Shown one piece after another: positions 11,601 to 22,559 of a stretch of DNA of 64,000 nucleotides. The first letter of the stretch is position 1. Every line of letters begins with the position of its first letter. The notes under the pieces were generated by a model. That model made no database searches. It was not told where the DNA came from and saw only the letters and a program-made list of their open reading frames with translations. The stretch is from Buddleja alternifolia (Eukaryota; Streptophyta; Magnoliopsida; Lamiales; Scrophulariaceae). A program made the translations under genes and the position numbers. The stretch is from positions 33,572,199 through 33,636,198 of the forward strand of contig CM033405.1 of assembly GCA_019426215.1 (NCBI GenBank). Reading direction: 5' to 3'.

Positions 11601-12691
11601 AGTTGAAAGCGATTGTTGGGAAGCTGTGGATGGTATTAGAAACGGTAGTCCGACTCACCTTTACTATGGGATTATTACAAAAATTCGGGATAAAATAACC
11701 CTTCCGTGGCAAGTCAAAGTATCTCATATTTGGAGAGAGACGAACAAAGCAGCAGATACGTTGGCCAATGATGGGCCTGAGCACGTCCTTATGTATTTTA
11801 CGAGTGCACCCCGTGGACTCTATGTTATTTTGGAACAAGATCGGGCAGGCATTACTTGGAATAGAAATGTGACCTTAGACTCGGGTCTGTCGAGTTAGAT
11901 CATTAGGGTAGTACCCTTCTTTTGGAAACAAAAAAAATATATAAATAATTAATTAACCATACCGTTGGGGCATCCTTGCATGGCTGCAAGGAGAAAAAAG
12001 AAATACAGAACCATTAGTATGAATTTTCCAATTCATCTAATAATAAAATAAAGAAAAAAGATACAATTAATATAAAAAAAATGGATTTTCCCCCTTACCT
12101 TAGCTTTATCTATTTTGCATGAATTTTGCCACCATATATTCCCATTCCCATTTATAATTCCACCACCTTCAACCATTAGATTTTGGACAATGTCGAAAAT
12201 TAACCAGTGTTTCCCTTCTTTATTGTAGTCGGAACGATCTTCGGACGCTATAATGGTTCCGAAAATCTGCATAATATATAAACATATATATATATATATA
12301 TAATTAAACGCATAATTATTTTCTTAAAAAAATTCAATTTTTCGCTTATTTTTATTGAATTATTTTTCCTTATATTAATTAGTTACCTCCATTTTTATGT
12401 GGGATTTGGAAGGGCCTGAAAACCTAATTGGTTTCAGAAGATAAGTTTTTCTTTGTGGTACCACAAAACTAACATATGCAGAAGATGAACAAGCTTCATT
12501 CCATGAGTTCTGAAATGCCTGGAAAAAACAAATAAAATAAGAAATTTAATTAGGCTTCCACTAAAATATATATGACAATTATTTAGAAATATTATTTGAG
12601 GGGCAACTCCATTATATATCATTAAAACATAAAATTAGATTAACAGTACTACATATATTTTTTCCAAAATTATACACCAAATTTTATTATA

Positions 12692-13166
12692 GGAAAAATT
12701 GATGTATTAGTCCCATAGGATAGGTCTCTTTACAATTATGGTCTCATTGTTTACAAACTTGCAAAATTAGTCTTATGAGATGTATGTTTTTGCATTTAGT
12801 CCCAATCGTTAAAAATTTAAGGGAATCGTTAGTTTGGCCACTGCACGTGACTATTACTTAATTTGCATAAATTTCTTAAAAAAAACCCTGAAATATGTAA
12901 AACTTGCAAAAAAAATCATGCTTTTTATTAATATTTAGAGTTTAGTATTGTAAAAGTTAGGGGATATTTATGCAATTTATCCTAAACTCTTAAAGATGTG
13001 TGCACGCTACTTGTGAAATTCCATATGTTTTCTTAACGGATTGGACTAAAATTGCAAAATAAAGAAATCTTATAATGGGACTATTTTGCTATTTCACAAA
13101 CAATGAGACTAAAATTACAAATAGACCAGCCTCTATATCATATGAGACCAATATTGTAATTTTCAC
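12692..13166. repeat. inverted-repeat element (MITE) in polygalacturonase intron 1
   Basis: The left end (GGAAAAATTGATGTATTAG, then CTCTTTACAATTATGGTCTCATTGTTT) is mirrored at the right end, which on the minus strand reads GTGAAAATTACAATATTGG and then GGTCTCATATG...TAGTCTCATTGTTTG. Arms are about 65 bases and imperfect; flanks are TTTATTATA and TTATATATA, possibly a degraded duplication. There is no coding content. Confidence 0.6.
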
Positions 13167-13314
13167 TTATATATATATATGTGTGTGCGCGTGCGCGCGC
13201 GCATGCAAACTCATATAACAAGAGACATAAGTCTTCATTTAATTAAAATAAAAAATAATATCATTAATTAACATGAAAATTAAAGATGACAACTTTCATG
13301 AAAATATAACCATG

Positions 13315-13345
<31 letters not shown>

Positions 13346-13733
13346 CACAAACACACTTAATTACCTTAGTATCATCAGTTCTCCCATCACCTTTAGCTCC
13401 AAAATTCATCACATTAATCGTCTTAAACGAGGCCTAAACTCTTTCATTCAAATGGCAAACCCCTTTGTCGATCTTCACAGTATTATCAAACTTGATGCCT
13501 TCAATGGGTGTAAAATACGAAGGATACGCTTTAAAATCGTAACCATATTCGTAATTGTCATCAAGGCTGCTAGTCAAAAATGGCGTTAAAGAAAATACAA
13601 TAATAATTAAGAGTGGCAAAATAAAACTTTGGTCATAACCCATTGCTTATTTTATTTTTCTTGGTATTTTCCTTTGCTTTTAATTGTGAATTAAAAGATG
13701 GTTAAATCAATATCTGAAAACCCTTTTCTGGTT

Positions 13734-13745
13734 TATTTATATATA
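13734..13745 (-). promoter_or_regulatory. putative TATA box of the polygalacturonase gene
   Basis: The minus strand reads TATATATAAATA about 90-100 bases upstream of the ATG at 13643, a reasonable distance for a plant TATA box with a short leader. The call rests on position and composition only. Confidence 0.4.
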
Positions 13746-13810
13746 GAAATGTGTTGGGGTGTCCTGTTCTCTACGACTCTAAAGCAGTTGCTGACTTTTT
13801 AATTTGCTCC

Positions 13811-14327
13811 CACTACAAGGAAATGAACTATTCACAATACTGGTGTGCTTTCAGGACCGATTCCCGACGTTGTCAAAATAATGCTTGCGGCAGCCATGCA
13901 CCGCGAGCAGGGATTAGTCGAGGTGCGCGAAAGCTAAATAACCACCGCTAAAAGCCAATAATGGTGAAAGCAAAATATCCACATCGGCTGTAGTAGGTGA
14001 TGTGAATATTGTTACTTCCACCACTGCAATAAGTAGTGGAGGTGAAGTACAGCACATCCACCGCGGTGGTGATGTCTTGTAATGTTTGTTTTAAATTTTA
14101 ATTTTAATTTTTAATTGTGTATTACACCTGTTCTCTAAATAGCTGAGGTGGATTTACAGCACGGTGGTGATGTCAGCTGTTTGTAATGTTTGCTTTTAAT
14201 ATTTTTAATTTTAATTTTTAACTGTGTGTGTTATAGTTGTTCTGTAAATCCCTGATACTCGAGAAGTTTGCAATTGGCTTTTTGTCATGGCTTTGAGCCA
14301 TGGTGAATAGTGAATTTTCTTGTAGTG
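13811..14327. mobile_element. CACTA-like inverted-terminal element, degenerate
   Basis: The stretch begins CACTACAAGGAAAT and ends ATTTTCTTGTAGTG, an inverted pair typical of plant CACTA-type non-autonomous elements. The interior contains two partly duplicated blocks of about 110 bases (14035-14125 and 14146-14245; GTGGTGATGTC then TGTAATGTTTG then TTTTAATTTTTAA). The flanking triplets (TCC and ATA) do not match, so either an end has decayed or the boundaries differ. It lies just upstream of the polygalacturonase promoter. Confidence 0.5.
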
Positions 14328-15551
14328 ATATGCTTGCAATGCGTGAAAAAATGTGAAAACTATACATTAATTAATCAAAATGAATTAGGGCAAGCATGTT
14401 TGGAGGGCCATCTACCAGGCATATATGCAAGTTTTGTCTGAAAATGGAGGGCAAAGTTGTAAATTTTAGTCACCTAAGTAAGAGCATTGCAGAGATTAGT
14501 AGTGTACGTAAATTGTGACACTGACAGTTTAAAAACATAAAAGATGTCAGTTTTTCGTAATTTAAGGACAAATTTCTTATAAAATCAAAAGTGGTCGAGA
14601 AGTGGTATGTGTTAGTGACGTGGCCGTCTAATTGAGGATCTTCTAATTTCGGAGGTGAAAGATCACATATATGTACACGTGAGGGCCAAAAATACTACAC
14701 GACTAGTTTGCATGACTAAAATTGTCAGTTTCTCTTACTGAGCTAAATTGCAGGTTAACCTAGTGACATTTTTGTCCTAACGTGGTGCTTTTACCTCTAA
14801 AATTGAATTTTGTTCCAAATTTAGGCAGTTATGCGTCGAACACAAACAAATTTCTGGTCAACTTTTCAAATTTTGGTGCAATTTGCCCATAACCTGCAAA
14901 AATCATATAAATTGTGTCCCGACATTACCAATGTACAACACTCATATCCAATATTCTTTAGTTACATAACTAATTTTGCAATTTTTCTAAAGCAGATATT
15001 TGAACAGGGTTGAACACTTTATCCTTTATGATACATTCAATTTTATGGTTTCTTTAATTTTGTAGAATATTGATATTTCTCAAGTGTTATCACAAAATCA
15101 TTTTTGCAATATGTTTGCGAAGATGGTTGAAACTAGTACCTGAGATTTAGGGCTTATAATCTTGCACCTCATACAGTGAATTTAAAAGCTCTCTTTCGCA
15201 CTTCTATCATTGTATATCTCTAACCATTACATCATATAAATTTGGTAGATTATTCTATAACTGGTTCAAAGTATCAACTGATATTCAATAATATTGATCT
15301 ATATGTATTTGGTTTAACAAAATAATTAATCTGATGATATCTTGATACATCATAATCGATATGATAATATATGTTGATATTGTCAGCGATATCACGGTCC
15401 TAAACCATTATTCAAATAAAATTACATCATGCGCATATAATTAAAACAATCGACGTGTAAGTTTAAAGAAAGGATAAGAATTTTTTGTTTGTACTACTTA
15501 GATTCCTAATGTAACGTACATTAAGAATTACTTGGAGGTTGGCATCTCCTA
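14328..15551. other. intergenic, nothing recognised
   Basis: This is AT-rich sequence between the CACTA-like element and the left target duplication of the MULE. The only open frames are short and not gene-like, and I see no repeats with clear ends. Confidence 0.6.
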
Positions 15552-15560
15552 GTATTATTG

Positions 15561-15840
15561 GAAAAATTTAAAGAAATATTATATTTTTAAAAAAAAAATC
15601 GAAAAATACCACAAATTTGACCGGGTATCAGAAAATTCAACAAAACGCCTTGGTCCAAGGCGTGATCATTGACAAAACAGTGATAGTCACGCCGGTCAAA
15701 GGCGTGACTGACAATCACGCCTTGGTCCAAGGCGTGATTGTCAGCCTTGGCCCAAGGCGTGACTGTCAGCCTTGGCCCAAGGCGTGACAAGAAATACTCG
15801 GCTGACAGTCACGCCTTGGTCCAAGGCGTGACTGTCAGAA
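15561..15840. repeat. left terminal inverted repeat of the MULE with palindrome array
   Basis: The outermost ~85 bases match the other end closely in inverse orientation. They are followed by six copies of a palindrome with core GCCTTGGTCCAAGGC or GCCTTGGCCCAAGGC, usually flanked by CAC and GTG, spaced about 25-45 bases apart and joined by TGACTGTCAG-like linkers. Such clustered dyads could be transposase-binding sites or form cruciforms; this is inference. Confidence 0.9.
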
Positions 15841-15890
15841 CCCACCCTGTTCCCCGGTCAACAACACTGTGTAACACTGTCTCCTGATGT

Positions 15891-15898
15891 CTATAAAT
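15891..15898 (+). promoter_or_regulatory. putative TATA box of the MULE PMD gene, followed by a 5' leader intron
   Basis: CTATAAAT lies about 50 bases inside the left terminal repeat and is followed by a plausible leader with a splice donor (TTTCAG|GTAAAT at 16032/16033) and an acceptor (CAATTTAG) ending at 16394, just before the ATG at 16396. This gives the PMD gene a promoter carried by the transposon itself. Confidence 0.4.
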
Positions 15899-16395
15899 TT
15901 CACAAGAGGACTTGGAGTGAGCATACCAAACAAACATTCAAATTGTAACAATCGGGTTTTTTGTATTTCCATCTTGGTATTTAGCATTCAATAATCGGGA
16001 TTTTTTGCTCTTTTCTCTTCAAATTGTTTCAGGTAAATTTTAATTTTTTTTTAATATTGTAATTATGGTATATTAGTATTTTAGTTAGTCAAAATTTTAA
16101 TTTAGTGCTTTTAGTATAATTTAGCCAAATAATGTGTTATCATTTTAATATAATTTTGAGGTATGATTTATTAGTATATGTTTTTCTATTTTAGGTTTAA
16201 TATTGAAATGACTAGGTTTATGTATTTTTTAGTGTAGTTTAGAATTTTCATTTAATAGTTAGGTATATTTTTGAATAATTAAATAAAATTAATTCATCGT
16301 AATGTCGTTATGTGTTATTATAATTGTTGTATAATTTTTAGTTATGATTTTGTATAGTTTAATTATGTGTTATTATCACTTATTTTCAATTTAGG

Positions 16396-18684
16396 ATGGC
16401 GAGTACCAGTGGTAGTGGCAATGAGGATATGATATACGGGCCTTTATACAATAGTGTGCTGACAGAGCAAGCCAATCATAGGTGTGAACTGGTTTTCAAC
16501 ACAAATGATAGTGAGTTATTACTACGTTCTAGACGAGCAGACTCTCATACATTCAATACTGCCTTTCCGAAGGTTCCACATCCGCATGTCCTTCATAAAC
16601 TTAATGAAATGGGGTTTTACCGCATTTACAAGTTAAGTAAGATGGAAAATGATTTAGGTCTTGTATCTGCCCTGGTTGAGAGGTGATGTTCGGAGACGAA
16701 CACTTTTCATTTACGAAATGGAGAGGCTACAATTACTCTTCAAGACGTAGCAATTTTATGGGGTTTACAAGTCGACATTCGTCCAGTAATTGCTAATGAC
16801 GAGTGTATGACCATCGAACAACATCAAGGCAGGATATTCGACATCCTAGGGATTGACACTAACCGCTCTGATTTTCCGAGTAATGGGTTCAAGATAAAAG
16901 CAAAGAAGGTTGTTGATCATGTGAGTGCGGAAAATACCCAAATTACGGCAGTTTTCGATGAAGCGGATGTTGATAAAATAGCACGTTGTTGGGTATTTCT
17001 CTTGATAGGCGTGATATGTGCGGACAGTCAAGGAGATGTGATTCCATGTTATTGGTTGAAGCTGTTAGAAGACGTTCCCGCAGTCGGCACATATAGTTGG
17101 GGGAGTGCTATATTAGCGTACTTGTACCGAGAACTCGCAAAGGCATGTGTGAAAACCAAAAAAAGTATTGCAGGTCCATTAAATTTGCTACAGGTGTGAT
17201 ACATTGTGTTTCAGTACATTGTATTTTTACCTTATTTAGAACTGAGAATGCTTATGAAATTAATTAATGTATTTACTTTTAATAGATTTGGGCATGGTCA
17301 CGGATAGTAGTTGTTAGGCCTACCAAGCTTCCTCAAGATATTGAGCCGATAGATGAAAATGGCATTGCACGAGCTCCTTATGGTGCACGGTAAGTTATTT
17401 ATATATTCACTTTTATTAACATCATATTTTCTGTACTTATTTTCGTTTTTCATATTGAAGGTGGTTTCCACCTCGATCACAGAGCTTTGTTGTTGCTAAC
17501 AATCTTCCTGCATTCAGAGAGCAGCTTGATTTGATGAGCGATCATCACGTGAGTGATAAATTATAGTCACATTATTATATTATATTATGAAGTATTATAT
17601 GCCTTTGATATTATTATATTGTGTCTTATTTCAGTTTGTTTGGACTCCGTACAATTTTTTGGATGCCGACATTGCTGAACTGTCTCCACAATGTTTGTGT
17701 TGGAGAGAGTGGACATCATCTATCCCATTGATATGCTTTAACATTGTGGAGTGGCACTGTCCCGAGCGTGTTATGCGACAGTTTGGTTACGTACAAACTA
17801 TTCCGCCGGCAGTAGAACGCTTTAGGAGGATTAATCGCAGGGGACGAGATGTGGAAAACATGGTAGGAGAATTCAGTCGGGAAATTGAAATGTGGTATAA
17901 CCGTGAATATCACACTGTACATGGAGTTCCGGGTTTGGGCACGACACCGGGCTATGAGGAGTGGTATCAATCCATCACGCGTTGTCTTATATCACGAACC
18001 TTTAATTGGTCGAGAAACACATACCAAACAAGGACGGGTCCTCTTCTGTATAATGTGGTTAGTATTTGATTTGATGCATGATATTTTACTACATCTTTTA
18101 TTTCTTTTATCTCATACTTTTGTTTATTTTTTCAGCATAATGAAGTTCAGAATGCGCAAAACCTCCTCCGACAAGTCCCTCAGAATGACAGTGATGCTGA
18201 CAGAATATTAGGGACAGTGAGATCGAGTCTTTCTCACATTGCTAGTTTGGTAGGAGAGGAGGATGCACGACAAAGATGGACTCACAGTGAGGATGCACGA
18301 CAAAGATGGACTCACACTCAACCGCTCCGTGTCAATCCCCCATCACCGGTATATCGTCCCACATTCGATCCGCAATCACAAATTTTACATCCCACACCTG
18401 ATCAACAGTCACAAGGTTTCTATTATGGAGAAGGCACTTCATATTCCCAATCACAAGGTTTCAATTATGGAGGAGAAGACACTTCCTATAGGAGGTCAGA
18501 CTCGTCGGACACATTAATACCTTTAGATATGATTTTTGCTGCAACACAGTTAACTCCACCACAAAACCAGAGAAATATTTCTCCTGTTCCTTTAACTTGG
18601 GATATGAACAGCTCTGCACCTGATGAACAGGAATACGTAACTCAAGAAGATCAGCCGGCACCGAGAAATGAGCGACGGTGGTGA
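16396..18684 (+). pseudogene. MAIN-like plant mobile domain (PMD) protein gene carried in the MULE; one in-frame stop
   Basis: PMD proteins (MAIN/MAIL1 type) are plant proteins related to transposon-encoded domains; host members act in genome stability and silencing. Five exons with consistent phases: 16396-17193, 17286-17389, 17461-17548, 17635-18057, 18136-18684, giving 653 codons. PMD hallmarks include ITLQDVAILWGLQVDIRPV early, then CWVFLLIGVICADSQGD, YSWGSAILAYLYRELAKAC, LLQIWAWSRI, and VWTPYNF followed by WHCPERVMRQFG. The C-terminal exon is low-complexity and Ser/Gln-rich, with an exact 30-bp tandem duplication at about 18260-18319. One defect is visible: TGA at 16684-16686 where the family usually has Trp. 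All splice sites are intact, so decay is recent or the stop may be tolerated; calling it a pseudogene is provisional. Confidence 0.85.
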
Positions 18685-18986
18685 TCCGAAAAGGTGGGGA
18701 ATCTCATTGTTTGCCTTACAGAGTTGCAACGTCGAAGGCAACAATAGAAACCTTTGTAACTAATTGTATTATCCCATTTTTTGTATTTTATTAGTATTTA
18801 TTTAGTTATTGTTCAATAATATTTCGTTTTATTATCCCTTAAAGTGTTACAAACAAAAAAATCACAAGAATTATCTTTAATTATTAAGGCAATAAGAAAA
18901 TTCTTTTTTTATTAAAACGAAAAATATTACAACATAGACATTCAATACTAATTAAACAATAAAATATTAAAATAGTGCTCAACAAT

Positions 18987-21824
18987 CTACAAGTCCATCT
19001 CATTTTGAATGCGAGTGCTCACGTTTCTGCCCACAAGTCGTTTCTTCTTCGAATAAGGGTCGTGGACTAGCTCAAAATTTGGGGTATCCCAATAATACTT
19101 GTCAGGCAACGGATAGAACCTTCATTCATATGTTTTGATATACTCATCAACTCCGTAATATTGTTTAACAAGAATTATCGACTTTAAAGTCATTGCTTTG
19201 GCCAAGGCAACCGCATGTGAGCATGGAATTCCAATTGTCGTCCAATGCCCACAAGAACAATTTTGATTTTTTAGGTCTACGGAGTACCTTCGACCACGGC
19301 TTTCGAATTGGGTGCGACAAAAAACTTGGCCAGTTTGGTTAGAATAAGAAAATTTTCTAACTTCGTGGCTACTGGAAGCGTCGGTCTCTTTCTCGTATAG
19401 TTTAGTAGCTTGTCTTGTCAAGGGACCGTTACTCTTTATTTTTAAACCATCTACCGCTCGATCACAAAAATACATGGCAAGTTTATGGAATGTGAATTCC
19501 ACAATAGCTGAAGGTGGAAGATGTCGAGCTATTTTCATCACATTATTAAAGCTCTCTCCCATCTTTGTAGTCATAATGCCTTCACGCACCCTCCGTCATG
19601 TGAACGTGTCCATTTTTCTTTCTCGATTTTGTCCAACCAAGCTCCAGCCTCTTCATTCAATGCACGAATTTTGTTCATTTCATGTTCAAATTTTTTGATG
19701 TTATGTGCATTTCCTGCATTAGATCATAGTTGCTTCAAAGCCTTATTTTTGAACGTGTGGTTAAAGTTCGAAACCACATGACGCAGACAATATCGATGAC
19801 ATCCTAGAGGAGGGTGAAACGCGCATACAACTTTGGCTCCATTTAATAGGCCCTGATGACGATCAAAAAGAAGGCAGACGCCTTCGTTGGGTGAAACAAA
19901 ATAGTGGCTCAGACACCGTAGAAACTAAAGCCAGGATTCGTTCGTCTCATTATCGACGATTGCGAATGCAAGAGGTAAGATGTTATTATTTCCATCCAGA
20001 GTAGTTGCAATCAACAACTTACCATTGTAGCGTGCATATAGATGTGTCCCGTCGACACAAATGACTCCCCGGCAATGTTGGAATCCATCTATACATGGTT
20101 TGATGCCCAAAACACATACTTCAACATTTTTGGATCTTCATACGCATCTTTGTGTACCCATTCAACAATTGTGCCTGGATTCCATTTCTTGATAGCTCCC
20201 AATAACTTAGGTAAGTTTCGCACGGAGTCCTCCCAAGTCCCGTATACAAGTTCATTTGCACGTTGCAAACTGTACCAAGCCTTGCCATAACTTATTTGGC
20301 ATTTCCATTTCTGTTGTACAAGTACGATTATTTGATTGATCTCAAATGCCGGATTTTGTTCCACATGTGGTATAAGTTCGTTGGCAATCAAATTCATGTC
20401 TAAGTTTGGGTGTTTCTCCCTGGTATTGTCGAAGAGACATGAGTGTAACTTACCGAATTTTGAAATTATCCACATGTTTAGTTTCACGTTGAAATGAGCT
20501 CGGAGTTCAAATTCGCATTGCTCGTGTTTGTCTTTGTGTTTGCATATCACTTTCCACTTGTTCGGTTCACTGATTGTCACCTCGTATTCACGTTTTTGGT
20601 GCTTTACGTGGAAATCTTTCACCGCTTTTTGCAAGCTCTTTTTGTTCTCAAATACCAAACCCAAACCAAGATTACCTATTCGATAATCATAGACCATATC
20701 CCTTGTTTCTACTCCACTTAGTAGACCTAATGAGTCTCCTTCTACTTCGGAATCTTTTGTGGAATAAAATGGGAGTACTATGTGAAGTCTTTCTTGAGCC
20801 ACTGTGGGAGAAACATCTTCCTCCTCAATTTCCTCATCATCATCAGTTGGTATGTAGTTCATTTCTTCATCCATGTCAGTGTCTGAAGGGTAGTAATCTG
20901 AATCTGGTGAATCAACATTCTCGTTATCTTCAAACTGATCCAAATGAGGTTCTGCTGAACTGCTCGCCCCTGCGTGGTGAGAAAAATGAGCATTGTAGTT
21001 GGCTTCCTCAAAATGCTCAGAAGGACCTCAATGGATAAACAAAAAATTCGAAAGAAGCACGGGTTAAAATATGCTGACAAAATATGCATATCAGGAATTG
21101 TGCATTTGGCCCAAAAAAATGTGCATATGCACGGGTTAGAATAATAAAAAATAGTCTTAAAAAATGTGCATTTGGCCCCAAAATTCATATTTACCTGCAT
21201 GCATATCAGGAATTAAAAAATCCCATGAAGAATTAGTACCCAAATTTTTATTATGTACAATTCCAACACCATCATACGCATCACCCGATGTTGAACATCC
21301 TAAAAAACAATCACAAAAAATAAATAATTTAAAATATGTACAAACAAGAAATATTTTAGAAAATATGATGGCACAATGAAAGATAAAACACAGATTACCT
21401 GCTTGTGCATCGACCATTTGGCTTATACCTATATTTAAATCTGGTAAGAAGGGTTGTGAATAAAATGGTGGGAATTGGTTTGGCGTCAGCGTCACTTGTG
21501 TTAACAATGACGAAAAGGGATTCTGGGATTGTATTATTTGTTTCTCAATAAAAAGCTCCAATGTAGAAACTTCATTCATAGGATCCAAGAAAAACCACAA
21601 GTCTTCATCGTCTTTGATTTCCATTAAATTCTCCCTAAAGGTACCCCTTTCTCCATATGAGTATTTAATAAAAACTTTCAACAAAAATTGATTCACATCA
21701 ATTTTGGTTCTGTCATATAACCTTTCACCAAATCAACAAATTTGATCTTACGGTCTATTCTCAGGTTAGCGCTCGGACGTATACTACTATATCTCATTGA
21801 ATTTGATGTGCTCGATCTCGACAT
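18987..21824 (-). pseudogene. MuDR-type MULE transposase, decayed
   Basis: The transposase cuts and rejoins MULE ends. On the minus strand: start MSRSSTSNSM at 21824; exon junctions at 21399 (donor), 21299-21195 (small exon) and about 21020 (acceptor); an acidic linker; the MuDR N-terminal domain (about 20700-20400; KKSLQKAVKDFHVKHQKREY, CEFELRAHFN, GKLHSC); a DDE core (CVDGTHLYARYNGKLLIAT near 20050; FDRHQGL; CLRHVVSNFN); and a SWIM zinc finger CSCGHWTTIGIPCSHAV near 19210-19260; true C-terminus at TAG 18987. Lesions: frameshifts near 21710, 20105 and 19595; TAG 19925; TGA 19724; TGA 19122. Most stops replace Trp codons. It is convergent with the PMD gene, with about 300 bases between the two stops. 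Confidence 0.9.
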
Positions 21825-22559
21825 TTTTGCAAAATATCAATTCTTAAATTATAGTTCAAACCGCAGAATACTACTAATTATATCAAAGTTCAAACTATAA
21901 ATACTAAAATCAATAACAAGACAAAAAAATCAAATTACACTTGCAAATTATAGACCTTAAAATTTTGAAATTATTCCTAATTTCAACTAAAATACTTAAA
22001 ATTGAACTTTACTAATCTGGGTTGGATACATAGATATTATACATACACATTAGAATACACTAAACTCTACTAAACAAACCAGATAATTAATAATACTAAT
22101 TTAATATTCTAATTTAAGCCTAAATCAAGTTCTACATTAAAATTAAAAATTAAGATTAATTTAGCATAAATCCTACTTCATTAACATACGCTTCAATTTA
22201 ACTAAGTCAAAAAATGAATTTAACAACAAATATAAACAACATAAATTATAATACTAAAAATTACCCCAATTTAACTAACTGCTACTTTGATTTTAAATTA
22301 TAATTTAAAATTAGGTTTAAATTAGCATAAATCTTATAATATTTAAATCACAAACTACAAAATGAAATAATAAACTTAGTAAAAAATAAATTTAACTAAA
22401 TAATAATATTAACACTGAATTAAAAAATTACCTGCAAATTTTTGAAAGTTTGAATATTCTTGATCGAAATGTAGAAGAATAATTGTAGAACACTTTAAGG
22501 GATAAATGTTTTCGGAAGAATGAATGGAGAAAAAAAGGGGCAGGAAGATATAAGCAAGA

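Larger units (their letters stand above)
6421..11898 (+). pseudogene. LINE ORF2 (endonuclease - reverse transcriptase - RNase H), broken and interrupted
   Basis: Domains in order: APE-type endonuclease (6421-7140; WNCRGAGN, LLVGDMN and SDHAPLL motifs); reverse transcriptase beginning near 7690 (SPGPDGF), then across the CACTA insertion at 9175-10100 (FRPISLSN, KIDFEKTYDRVDW, GLRQGDPLSPYLF, catalytic FVDD at about 9826-9837); a zinc-binding zf-RVT region near 10890-11060; and a plant-type RNase H (11400-11780) with the acidic residues of NVDAS, DAELKS, VESDC and NKAADTLAN. Lesions: TAG 6775, frameshift near 7165, TAG 7377, TGA 7443, the 1,402-bp CACTA insertion, TAG 11059 and TGA 11293. Removing the CACTA and one TCA would leave the frame continuous at that point, so this insertion hit an otherwise readable segment. 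No active protein is expected. Confidence 0.92.
4304..11938 (+). mobile_element. LINE (L1-type non-LTR retrotransposon) with C-terminal RNase H
   Basis: The insertion is bounded by a perfect 15-bp direct repeat, ATATAAATAATTAAT, at 4289-4303 and 11939-11953, and ends in a short A-rich tail just before the right copy, as expected from target-primed reverse transcription. It holds a short leader, a gag-like ORF1 (4391-6381) and an ORF2 with endonuclease, reverse transcriptase, zinc-finger and RNase H regions (6421-11898). It lies in intron 3 of the minus-strand polygalacturonase gene in the opposite orientation. ORF2 is split at 7770 by a CACTA element. Several stops and frameshifts show that it is inactive. 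Confidence 0.95.
1263..13643 (-). pseudogene. polygalacturonase (GH28 pectinase), probable pseudogene, intron 3 enlarged by a LINE
   Basis: Polygalacturonases hydrolyse homogalacturonan in the cell wall. Exons read on the minus strand: 13643-13365, 12518-12387, 12266-12099, 3870-3663, 2429-2344, 2239-2131, 1703-1587, about 1481-1263. Exon 1 encodes a hydrophobic signal peptide. The four family motifs are all visible: NTD (PNTDGIH, exon 4), GDD (GDDCISI, exon 5), GHG (CGPGHGI, exons 5-6) and RIK (exon 6). Three lesions argue against function: an in-frame TAG at 13434-13436; four extra bases near 2403-2410 that shift the frame between GDDCISI and the following GSQKV; and a phase-correct junction before exon 8 that reads TTCAA instead of an AG acceptor. 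Intron 3 (3871-12098) holds a LINE and, inside that, a CACTA element. Phases of the other junctions agree. The family call is firm; loss of function is inferred from the lesions. Confidence 0.87.

Noticed and set aside
13808..14330. a full CACTA element with a target duplication
   Set aside because: The ends pair, but the flanking triplets TCC and ATA differ, so only a degenerate CACTA-like call is made.
14831..15013. a 60-codon open frame left of the MULE
   Set aside because: No motif, no splice context, and composition like the surrounding AT-rich DNA.
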